A stretch of 5,232 nucleotides of DNA from an uncultured Saprospiraceae bacterium (GTDB taxonomy: Bacteria; Bacteroidota; Bacteroidia; Chitinophagales; Saprospiraceae). The stretch's first letter is position 1. Every line of letters begins with the position of its first letter. Of the stretch, positions 1-5,178 are shown in pieces. Where the stretch lies: the NCBI GenBank assembly GCA_905479665.1, contig CAJQNM010000117.1, positions 1 through 5,232 on the forward strand, written 5' to 3'. Under the pieces are notes generated by a model. It searched no databases and was not told where the DNA came from. It saw nothing but the letters and a program-made list of their open reading frames with translations. The position numbers and the translations under genes are program-made.

Positions 1-169
1 CCTAGGAGGCTGTTGAATTACTGGCTCAATTTGGCTCGCTAGCTTATTTTAGCTGCAGACGAGCCAAAAAACGCAGAAATAGCCGAGCTATATCGAGTAT
101 TTTTGGTGAAGTATGCGGGCAAAAGAAGCCGCGAACGAATCAGAGTTAGTATTTCAACAGCCTCCTAGG
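1..169. mobile_element. MITE-like element with perfect 17-bp terminal inverted repeats
   Basis: The first 17 bases (CCTAGGAGGCTGTTGAA) are the exact reverse complement of 153-169, and the match continues imperfectly for about five more bases. The unit is 169 bp and has no transposase frame, so it fits a non-autonomous miniature element or a solo remnant. The outermost CTAG (2-5 and 165-168) may be a target-site duplication. Because CTAG is its own complement, this cannot be told apart from extra inverted repeat; the element proper may then be GAGGCTGTTGAA...TTCAACAGCCTC. Inside are a 9-bp stem (TTTGGCTCG at 30-38 with CGAGCCAAA at 60-68) and a short ATAGC-CGA-GCTAT hairpin at 79-91. The ends resemble transposon termini in general character, but I cannot name the family. 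The left end coincides with base 1, so the outer flank is unseen. Confidence 0.75.
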
Positions 170-377
170 GTAAGACTTGATCTATCCGAAACAGGGTCGT
201 CCTCCCTCTCCGCGGTAGTTTTCACTTCAAGGGCCACAGGACCATGCTCCCGCTCAGCACGGGAATCACACAGCAATCTTCAGCATGAGATGAGCCTTCT
301 AGTCACTCCTGTGTTTAGATAAAACGATAAAACTGGCAAAATTAATTTAATTGCTATGTAGGAATCAAGATCAAAAA
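170..377. other. Gene-free stretch; possible degraded coding remnant on the minus strand
   Basis: No convincing gene is present. A minus-strand frame stays open for 41 codons (279 down to 157). It includes the acidic, protein-like run AEREHGPVALEVKTTAERED and then stops at 154-156, inside the right inverted repeat of the 1-169 element. It has no ATG start and is bounded upstream by TGA at 280-282. It may be the tail of a gene interrupted by the element, or a chance open frame. Plus-strand frames here have unlikely composition. From about 320 on the sequence turns AT-rich and featureless. Confidence 0.3.
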
Positions 378-452
378 TAGAGTATGTGGCATGTCGTCCG
401 AACGGGAGGTATGAAGATCATGAAAATTGTTGGACAACGGCATACTTTCTAT
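378..452. repeat. Imperfect inverted repeat downstream of the DUF1428 gene
   Basis: The arms are at 382-403 (GTATGTGGCATGTCGTCCGAAC) read on the plus strand in two blocks, GTATG and GTCC-G-AAC, and at 429-445 (GTTGGACAACGGCATAC). They pair with gaps. Flanking ATAGA (378-382) and TCTAT (448-452) extend the symmetry. The loop is about 25 nt. It lies 45-120 bp past the stop of the minus-strand DUF1428 gene. That position is similar to, but looser than, the post-stop palindromes of the other three genes. It could be a degraded recombination site, a dispersed palindrome or a weak transcription end. The stem is gapped and the T-run after it (minus-strand TATTTTTG) is short, so I do not call it a terminator. 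Confidence 0.4.
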
Positions 453-497
453 CGAACCGACACAACATGACGATGTTTCTAACTTACGTCTACTAGT

Positions 498-902
498 TTA
501 TTTAGCCTTACTAAGATTTGATTGGACGAGCGGTTGGAATCCACCGTAAACCATCCGCTTGGCATCAAAAATCATTCTTGACGGATCGGTCAATGGTGCA
601 ATTAAATTCTTCATTCTCTGGTCGGCCGGGACCCGCTCATTTGCCAGGTCACGCGCCTCTCGCGAATCGAATACAACCCATCCAAATACAATGGCTTCAT
701 CCTCTTTTGCATTTACGAAGTCCGGGAAAGAACCTGTACCTTCCAAATACAAATCCTCACCGACATACTCAAAGTAGGCCAGTGCGCCGTATTCCTTCCA
801 AATCATTGCAACCGTTTCAGCCACACGCTTATATTCGTTCAGGTGAATTCGTGGTACGGGAAGAACGAATCCGTCTATGTAATTTGTCATATTCTCTTTC
901 AT
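498..902 (-). CDS. DUF1428 family protein (YbaA-like)
   Basis: This 134-residue protein matches the DUF1428 family, whose E. coli member YbaA is about 117 residues. Visible family signatures, numbered from this start, are YIDGF (8-12), WKEYGALAYFEY (35-46), the IVFGWVVFDSREARD strand-helix unit (71-85), an RMKN segment (96-99) and the C-terminal DAKRMVYGGF (113-122). The family is expected to adopt a small ferredoxin-like alpha+beta fold of the ABM/dimeric-barrel type. Its biochemical function is not established, and no catalytic residues can be named. The predicted location is the cytoplasm, as there is no signal peptide or membrane segment. The frame opens at 908. I start at the second ATG (902) because AAGGA lies six bases upstream. 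A third ATG at 890 (MTNYIDGF) agrees best with family N-termini and is a fair alternative. A Bacteroidota-type promoter lies about 100 bp upstream, so it is probably transcribed alone. Confidence 0.9.
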   Translation of the reverse strand: MKENMTNYIDGFVLPVPRIHLNEYKRVAETVAMIWKEYGALAYFEYVGEDLYLEGTGSFPDFVNAKEDEAIVFGWVVFDSREARDLANERVPADQRMKNLIAPLTDPSRMIFDAKRMVYGGFQPLVQSNLSKAK

Positions 903-1002
903 TTCCATTCCTTTTCTCGTATTCGCTAATTAATTGATTTTGATTCTAATGATCTCTTGATAACCACCTGCATGTGCATCTCCAAATGCTTTATTATTTT
1001 TG

Positions 1003-1035
1003 CAATTATATAGCTTTCTTTCTGCTGTTATCAAA
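1003..1035 (-). promoter_or_regulatory. Putative Bacteroidota-type promoter for the DUF1428 gene
   Basis: On the minus strand, TTTG (1035-1032) is followed after exactly 21 bases by TATAATTG (1010-1003). This matches the Bacteroidota consensus TTTG-N19-21-TAnnTTTG with one mismatch. The same stretch also reads as TTGATA and TATAAT separated by 18 bases. Transcription would start near 995 and give a leader of roughly 90 nt before the DUF1428 start. The block sits just outside the end of the left direct-repeat copy, so the promoter is probably specific to this gene and not carried by the repeat. Confidence 0.45.
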
Positions 1036-1050
1036 CATTAATATACCCCC

Positions 1051-1143
1051 ACCCATCAAATTCCCATTCCGCCACACAAGGACTAAAAGTGAATGAACGC
1101 TTACAACCGTTGTACACGAATCCGCAATATTCCCAACATCATT
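1051..1143. repeat. Direct repeat copy A, left part (interrupted)
   Basis: This segment aligns with 4710-4800, the same orientation. The alignment starts at ACCC(A/G)TCA, runs through CACAAGGACTAA and AACGCTTA, and ends at TATTCCC(A/T)ACAT. Identity is roughly 70-80% by eye, with small indels. It continues at 1463 after a 319-bp insertion. In this copy the hairpin seen in copy B (AACGCT-TATC-AGCGTT) has lost a matching base pair (AACGCT...ACCGTT). The repeat lies upstream of the minus-strand DUF1428 gene, just as copy B lies upstream of the esterase. Confidence 0.75.
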
Positions 1144-1462
1144 GGGTACCTCCTAAAACTCGTTCACGAACTCAACAAAATTTCCTTGAAATTTCCAAAC
1201 AATCGCTTTCCAGTTTATACTTCGTTACTTCTCAGCTACCTAGCTCGGATCCCTCGACTCTCGAGTCCGCGAGGACTCGGAGCTAGGTTCCATCGCCACC
1301 CACCCGCTGTTCGCGCCTGCCTGCGGCAAAAGGCAGGGTCAGTTACTTTGATGATCCACCGGATCTTCATTTCGGTTTACAACCGAAAAGCAGTAAATGC
1401 TCTAAATCGAGAATCAAAAATCAATCACTTTGAGCCTCGTTCAGAGCCTAGCGTAGGTACCC
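1144..1462. mobile_element. 319-bp hairpin-rich insertion in direct repeat A
   Basis: This block is absent from the otherwise matching copy B, where the flanks join as ACATT-AATGAGCGATGG. Its ends are inverted, GGGTACCT (1144-1151) and AGGTACCC (1455-1462), as expected of a small non-autonomous transposable unit. No clear target duplication is visible; the flanks are ATT and TAAT. It has no plausible gene. Plus-strand frames across it have unlikely composition. The interior carries a run of hairpins, listed separately. Alternatives are a deletion from copy B, or a structured RNA locus. The inverted ends favour insertion. Confidence 0.55.
1238..1388. repeat. Train of four hairpins inside the 319-bp insertion
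   Basis: The first is a cruciform with arms ACCTAGCTC (1238-1246) and GAGCTAGGT (1280-1288). Its pairing can continue inward past small gaps, and it encloses a CTCGA-CTC-TCGAG hairpin. The second is CCTGCCT (1316-1322) with AGGCAGG (1331-1337). The third is GATCC-ACC-GGATC (1353-1365). The fourth is an 8-bp perfect stem with a 3-nt loop, TTTCGGTT-TAC-AACCGAAA (1370-1388). Such density is unusual for plain intergenic DNA and suggests a folding single strand or RNA, or a REP/BIME-like element. Symmetry does not show which strand is transcribed. Confidence 0.6.
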
Positions 1463-1612
1463 TAATCAGCGATGGCTGATTGAGCATGGCGGGACATCTG
1501 AAAGTTACCGAATTTTGACGAAAATCCCTGACATGGATGCTCGCAGCATCAACTTTGAATGAAGGGTGGAAACATGTCATATGCAGTCTCTCACCGAACC
1601 AACTTTAAACAA
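1463..1612. repeat. Direct repeat copy A, right part
   Basis: This segment aligns with 4801-4949. The core from GATGGCTGAT (1470) to GGGTGGA (1564-1570) is about 90% identical by eye, including an uninterrupted match through CATCTGAAAGTTACCG and onward to GACGAAAATCC. Similarity fades after CAACTT (about 1605). Minus-strand frames are open in both copies, but the frame is not kept between the left and right parts because copy A lacks one base (ATTGCGG versus ATTAGCGG). I therefore treat it as noncoding repeat DNA. Confidence 0.85.
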
Positions 1613-1649
1613 ATACAGTCCATTCCCCCGATAGTAATCCCTCAGTAAA

Positions 1650-1815
1650 TCAACTAAACACTGAGGACAGCTACATACCCATCCTTCGCAGCCTACCCAC
1701 AGCACGCGTTTGGCTGCGCTCAATGATCCACAGGACTATTGCCAGCTTCGTGACATTGTTGACAATCCTTGCGCACCCTGATCTGTAGTAGATGTTCATA
1801 TACAGTGTTAGTGGC
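1650..1815 (-). other. Long attC-like palindromic site after the peptidase gene
   Basis: The outer arms are ACTAAACACTG (1653-1663) and CAGTGTTAGT (1803-1812), complementary except for one extra A. A second, weaker block (TACATACCCATC against TATATGAACATC) continues the pairing inward. Internal stems are CGCAGCC/GGCTGCG (1687-1693 with 1712-1718) and ATTGT-TG-ACAAT (1755-1766). Another 7-bp stem, CCTCAGT/ACTGAGG (1640-1646 with 1660-1666), overlaps the left arm. On the minus strand the site opens with CTAACA nine bases past the peptidase stop and closes with GTGTTTAG. Integron attC sites run from TAAC to GTTR in the same way. It is longer than the other two sites, within the range known for attC, and more degenerate. 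Confidence 0.5.
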
Positions 1816-1820
1816 TTTTT

Positions 1821-2522
1821 TCATTTATCAAGTCTCATTGGTTCAATTTTTTCCTCACATAAGACGTTGTCTTTCATTTCGTAACCGTATGCACACCCAC
1901 TCTCGCGTGAGGATATAATTGCTTCTAATTTCTCGGCAATATAATGCAAACCCACACCATCGTCACAAGCAAATCCACATTTCATCTCTCCAGTTCTTAT
2001 TTTATCTCTATACATATTCTGCCGTTCAGGCTCGCCATCAAAATGCGGACAATTACTACCTTTCAATAAACCTAAACACTTTAATCTGTTAAGTTGAGTA
2101 GGAACAGAATCCGTTAATCCTTCCTCAAACCAACATATAGCTCCAGCACTTAGTCCACTTAAAATGGTTCCATCAGAATATGCTTTTATTATCATTTCAT
2201 CCAATCCCCATTCTTTCCAAAGCACTAACATATTTCTTGTATTCCTTCCTCCTACAAATATTATATCTTGCTGGAGAATAAATTCTTCAATTTTGTCCGT
2301 ATGGCCCTTAAATAAGGACAAATGACTAGGATAGCAGTTCTTCTCTCTGAATCTCGAATAAAATCTATCGATGTAATTGATCGAATCTCCACTTGCGGTA
2401 CCAATAAAGCAAATTTTTGGTATTTGTTTATCTGATTGTTCTAATATATAATTATCTAGTAATGGATTTTCTGGTTCCATTGAAAACCCTCCTCCACCTA
2501 AAGCGATAATTTGTCGTCTCAT
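1821..2522 (-). CDS. Peptidase E-like serine peptidase (family S51)
   Basis: This 233-residue protein is full length for the peptidase E/cyanophycinase superfamily (family S51), with a class I glutamine-amidotransferase-like fold. In order it has an N-terminal strand with a glycine run (IIALGGGGF, 5-13), the ICFIGTASGD segment (38-46), the FVGGRNT turn (89-95), the nucleophile elbow GLSAGAICWF (123-132) with Ser125 as predicted nucleophile, and NCPHFD (157-162) with His160 as the likely catalytic base. Known peptidase E enzymes cleave dipeptides with an N-terminal aspartate. The exact substrate here is inferred and could differ. No signal peptide is seen, so it should be cytoplasmic. The ATG start gives the expected N-terminus. 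The leader is A-rich (AATAAATGTAAAAA) without a Shine-Dalgarno site. It is 79 bp from the methyltransferase stop, across a palindromic site, and has no evident promoter of its own. Confidence 0.9.
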   Translation of the reverse strand: MRRQIIALGGGGFSMEPENPLLDNYILEQSDKQIPKICFIGTASGDSINYIDRFYSRFREKNCYPSHLSLFKGHTDKIEEFILQQDIIFVGGRNTRNMLVLWKEWGLDEMIIKAYSDGTILSGLSAGAICWFEEGLTDSVPTQLNRLKCLGLLKGSNCPHFDGEPERQNMYRDKIRTGEMKCGFACDDGVGLHYIAEKLEAIISSRESGCAYGYEMKDNVLCEEKIEPMRLDK

Positions 2523-2534
2523 TTTTTACATTTA

Positions 2535-2606
2535 TTGCCACTGGCGACTTGGCTGCATCCGCAGTTCCGACGTGAGGAGGCATGATCGTGGTCGCAGCTT
2601 GTTAGC
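2535..2606 (-). other. attC-like palindromic site between methyltransferase and peptidase genes
   Basis: On the minus strand the site begins GCTAACAAGCTGCGAC (from 2606) and ends near GTCGCCAGTGGCA (about 2536). CTGCGAC pairs with GTCGCCAG with one bulge, and the outer bases pair weakly. The centre holds CGGAACTGCGG. The TAA of TAACAAGC is the stop codon of the methyltransferase. The site is visibly more GC-rich than the genes on both sides. It shares TAACAAGC and a GGnACTGCGG core with the site at 3361-3429, but the core is in opposite orientation in the two. Confidence 0.55.
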
Positions 2607-3351
2607 ACCAGTATATTTTCGTGTCATAATTAAACACTATGCTATTGTCCACCTTATGTCTTTCAAATAACTTCTCCATTCCTTCCATTAGATTTTCATA
2701 ATCCTCTCCCTCTTTTGGACAGTATGAGGATGATTTTAGTCTTCCCTTTAGGCCATTCAAATTAAATATTTGTTCATTTTTCAGCGTTACAGTTTGCATG
2801 CTCTTTGGGCTAAAAAACTCTTTGATTCCAAGGTCTTCAATGTCTCTATGTCTTGCATTTCCATATTCTTCTATGGTGCTTACGAGAATCTGTTCATATC
2901 CCTTCTGAAAATCTGTTCTTGAGCATCTTGAATTCCATGCAAGGACAATATTTCCACTTTTCTCTAAGATATCCAAAAATTCTTTCTTGCTTTGTTGCTT
3001 GTCAAACCAATGAAAAGATTGTCCGCAAAATATTAGACCTACACTCTCTGGCTTTAATTTTGTGTGTTCGGCTGTTCCATTTACGCTAACAAAATTCCTA
3101 TAACCTCTCAGCAAATTTTCTTGAGCTTCTCTCATTTCATTATTGGGTTCAACTCCATAGACCATATTTCCGTTTTGAAGAAAAGGAACGGATGAAATAC
3201 CTGTTCCAGAACCAATATCAGCAACAACTTTAGTGTTGTTGAATCCTATATTTTGGCTTAGGACCCTAACCATGTCCTTTGGATATGTGGGTCTAAACTC
3301 TATGTAATCTTTGACTCGATTTGAGAATCTGCTTGTGTTGTCTTGAACCAT
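2602..3351 (-). CDS. Class I SAM-dependent methyltransferase (methyltransferase type 11 group)
   Basis: This 249-residue protein has the layout of the small-molecule methyltransferase group that includes yeast TMT1-like enzymes. The N-terminal FSNRVKDYIEFRPTYP (9-24) is typical of the group. Motif I, VVADIGSGTGISS (42-54), binds S-adenosylmethionine. An acidic residue follows in YGVEPNNEM (65-73), then GTAEHTKL (92-99) and GQSFHWFD (110-117), a hallmark of this group. The C-terminal GLKGRLKSSSYCPKEG (200-215) and FNYDTKIYW (240-248) also fit. The methyl acceptor cannot be predicted. It is cytoplasmic. Relatives usually continue as ...YDTxVYYG-L; here the protein ends IYWC because its last codon and stop lie inside the TAACAAGC of the downstream palindrome. 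The start lies about ten bases from the preceding palindromic site, leaving almost no leader and no Shine-Dalgarno site. Transcription probably comes from upstream. Confidence 0.9.
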   Translation of the reverse strand: MVQDNTSRFSNRVKDYIEFRPTYPKDMVRVLSQNIGFNNTKVVADIGSGTGISSVPFLQNGNMVYGVEPNNEMREAQENLLRGYRNFVSVNGTAEHTKLKPESVGLIFCGQSFHWFDKQQSKKEFLDILEKSGNIVLAWNSRCSRTDFQKGYEQILVSTIEEYGNARHRDIEDLGIKEFFSPKSMQTVTLKNEQIFNLNGLKGRLKSSSYCPKEGEDYENLMEGMEKLFERHKVDNSIVFNYDTKIYWC

Positions 3352-3360
3352 ATTTTTTTG

Positions 3361-3429
3361 GTGGTAACGTCATGGCGGCATGCGGGACTGCGGCGATAGC
3401 CCAGCTGCCATCATCATCGCTTGTTATGC
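3361..3429 (-). other. attC-like palindromic site between esterase and methyltransferase genes
   Basis: On the minus strand the site runs from GCATAACAAGCGATG (3429) to CATGACGTTACCAC (3361). The ends TAAC and GTTA are complementary, and ATGGCAGC pairs with GCCGCCAT with one mismatch. The loop contains a GC-rich core whose plus strand reads GGGACTGCGG. The esterase stop codon TGA (3414-3416) lies inside the left arm. The next start codon (3349-3351) follows only nine bases after the site. Length (about 69 bp), terminal TAAC/GTTA and position after a stop all fit the plan of an integron cassette site, though the classical RYYYAAC and GTTRRRY boxes are only partly matched. Confidence 0.6.
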
Positions 3430-4682
3430 TCATTCATTTCTCTATACAATTGATTTCTAAATTCCAGTATATTTTCATCGTTCTTCAATCCAAGAGATAT
3501 ATCAAATTGTTCTATTGCTTCCGTTCTAGCATCAATATTCATAAAGTAGAAGCCAAAACTATTAAATACGGTTGGTCTATTTGGATACAATTCAGCATTG
3601 TACTTAAAAAGATCAATAGCTAAATCGTGTCTTCCTGAATCACCCATTCCATATGCAAAGGAATTTATATAGCCCTCCATTGGAATAAACTCACACCCCA
3701 TCTTTTCAGATATCTTCCTATAGTGCTTTTTTATCAACGACACAATATCTTTCCTGTTCGAATACTCAGGATGATAATAGTCCATAATTTCTTTAAACGA
3801 GTAAAAGCCATAGAAAAATCTCATGGCATCATACGTTGCCCGGTAAGGAACTGAAAAATGATTTTCATCATCGTAATACTTCAGAGATAAATTGATTTGC
3901 CAATCCTTTGATTCGTTGATGTTTAAAAAATCAATATTAGGTTTATCAATTAGTTCCATGACATCTGACGTATCATATTGCAATTCCTCTAAACTTAAGA
4001 AAGTTGGTCTGGTATTGGCAGCTGCAAAGAATAGATTCTCCTCATTCAAATCTGAATGCTCTAAAGTATCCAATACCCTATCTAAATACCTTCTATTTGC
4101 GAACCCAAATCCAGGATCAATTGCCACATAATTATTGAAATAGTCTCTTTTATTTAATAAAGCATCAAAAGCGATCAATCCACCTAAAGAGTGGCCAATA
4201 ATTGTCCTATTATCGCAGGTAGCGTATTTGTCGTCAATGTATGGTATCAATTCCGAAGTGATGAACTCAAGAAATTTCGGGCCACCACCGGTCACTTGAA
4301 TTGAAGAAGAGTCCTTTGCTATCATACCTTTTATTGGAGTCAAATCTCTATCTCTATTTGTATTTGGTATACCTACGATTATAGAACGAGGTAAAATATC
4401 ATTGCCCAAAGGTGCAGAACTTAAATAATCAATTGTTGAGACCGTATTAAGAAACTGGCTTTCTCCATCCAGAACGTACACTACAGGGAGATTTTCCATT
4501 TGCTCATCCAATCCCCAAAATCCATTTGGCTGATAAATGTATATTTCTCTATCTTCATTAAGAATACTGGAGTATAACATAATTTTTTCTCCAACCTTAA
4601 TTGTTTCAGCTTCCTTTGATTGACCAATAAGATTAGTTTGACTTATTACTATCAATATGTATATTACGTATTTCAATTTCAT
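3414..4682 (-). CDS. Secreted alpha/beta-hydrolase, esterase D family, with TPR-like C-terminal region
   Basis: This 422-residue protein begins with a signal peptide: MKLKYVIYILIVISQTNLIG, then QS. It should be exported to the periplasm or outside. The hydrolase domain has VVYVLDGESQF (67-77), the NRDRDLTPI loop (109-117) typical of the IroE/Fes-like putative esterases (COG2819), GGGPKFLEFI (132-141), the nucleophile elbow IGHSLGGL (162-169) with Ser165, and ENHFSVPY (273-280) with His275 as likely catalytic histidine. The acid could be Asp189 or one of Asp271/272. Residues from about 340 on (FAYGMGDSGRHDLAIDLFKYNAELYP, with a second unit near 374-400) look like one or two TPR-type helical repeats. 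The substrate is unknown; siderophore, acyl-ester and feruloyl-type activities all occur in the family. The frame opens at GTG 4736, but Met at 4682 is chosen because the signal peptide starts there. Its stop lies inside the downstream palindromic site. Confidence 0.88.
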   Translation of the reverse strand: MKLKYVIYILIVISQTNLIGQSKEAETIKVGEKIMLYSSILNEDREIYIYQPNGFWGLDEQMENLPVVYVLDGESQFLNTVSTIDYLSSAPLGNDILPRSIIVGIPNTNRDRDLTPIKGMIAKDSSSIQVTGGGPKFLEFITSELIPYIDDKYATCDNRTIIGHSLGGLIAFDALLNKRDYFNNYVAIDPGFGFANRRYLDRVLDTLEHSDLNEENLFFAAANTRPTFLSLEELQYDTSDVMELIDKPNIDFLNINESKDWQINLSLKYYDDENHFSVPYRATYDAMRFFYGFYSFKEIMDYYHPEYSNRKDIVSLIKKHYRKISEKMGCEFIPMEGYINSFAYGMGDSGRHDLAIDLFKYNAELYPNRPTVFNSFGFYFMNIDARTEAIEQFDISLGLKNDENILEFRNQLYREMNEHNKR

Positions 4683-4709
4683 TTTCTTGATTGAGCATAG
4701 CATTTCCAT

Positions 4710-4949
4710 ACCCGTCACATTACCACCCCCCCTCACAAGGACTAACCGTTGTCAAACGCTTATCAGCGTTGTAAACGACTCCGCTAATATTCCCTACATT
4801 AATGAGCGATGGCTGATCGAGAATGGCGGGGCATCTGAAAGTTACCGAATTTTGACGAAAATCCATGACATAGATACTCTCAGCATCAACTTCGTATGAA
4901 GGGTGGAGACATGCATTTTGGAGACTCTCGCAGAATCAACTTGGGGCAA
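4710..4949. repeat. Direct repeat copy B (uninterrupted)
   Basis: This is the intact partner of the repeat at 1051-1143 plus 1463-1612, in the same orientation. It starts in the esterase leader, 28 bp upstream of the chosen start codon, and extends to about CAACTTGGGGCAAG. A hairpin with perfect 6-bp arms (AACGCT-TATC-AGCGTT, 4755-4770) sits within longer imperfect arms (4748-4776). The minus strand has a 68-codon open frame that contains no good start with a leader and is not preserved in copy A. I see no gene in it. It may be a dispersed genomic repeat, a boundary of the cassette-like block, or a leader/attachment region for the genes downstream on the minus strand. Confidence 0.85.
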
Positions 4950-4977
4950 GCAAAACGCAATTTGCTATTTTCATCCA

Positions 4978-5178
4978 ATGAGATCGATCCTCTTTACGCT
5001 GGTTATTTCATCCCTGAATAGCTGCCAGGATATATCTAACGCCCCGGAGCAACAAAGCACTTCACTCTTGAGAGAACCACTGATTCCCAACCATCCAGTA
5101 CAGGATTGCTCGAGAAGCAAACTGATCGAGAAACAGCCTATGAGCAAGACCCAACAGGTGGCAATGTCGCAGGTATAG
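4978..5178 (+). CDS. Possible small lipoprotein (unrecognised; may be frameshifted)
   Basis: The frame encodes 66 residues starting MRSILFTLVISSLNSCQD. This has the features of a short lipoprotein signal: basic residue, hydrophobic core, and a lipobox-like LNSC with Cys16. It is followed by a polar Gln/Ser-rich segment (ISNAPEQQSTSL). The ORF can be extended to 4903, but the signal sequence argues for the ATG at 4978. No family is recognised. No Shine-Dalgarno site precedes it. From about 5070 an alternative frame (reading TGLLEKQTDRETAYEQDPTG) looks more protein-like than the C-terminus of this one, so the gene may carry a frameshift or be a remnant. It is the only candidate on the plus strand. 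A chance ORF remains possible. Confidence 0.3.
   Translation: MRSILFTLVISSLNSCQDISNAPEQQSTSLLREPLIPNHPVQDCSRSKLIEKQPMSKTQQVAMSQV

Noticed and set aside
518..937. Plus-strand open frames opposite the DUF1428 gene
   Set aside because: They are shadows of a clearly recognisable minus-strand gene and have no family signatures.
1144..1290. GGTACC, GGATCC and CTCGAG sites close together, as in a vector polylinker
   Set aside because: The order and spacing match no polylinker I know, and the sites are explained by the palindromic hairpins and inverted ends.
1089..1479. Overlapping plus-strand open frames through the 319-bp insertion
   Set aside because: They run through hairpins and repeat boundaries, have unlikely composition, no ribosome site, and are not preserved in copy B.
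1640..1666. 7-bp stem CCTCAGT/ACTGAGG as a terminator
   Set aside because: The loop is 13 nt and no T-run follows on either strand; it overlaps the arm of the larger palindromic site.
2853..4131. Plus-strand open frames opposite the methyltransferase and esterase genes
   Set aside because: Antisense shadows of well-supported minus-strand genes.
4734..4937. 68-codon minus-strand open frame in repeat copy B (contains MDFRQNSVTFRCPAIL)
   Set aside because: The part downstream of PSLI is frame-broken in copy A by a one-base indel and the insertion; differences between the copies do not look like coding constraint.
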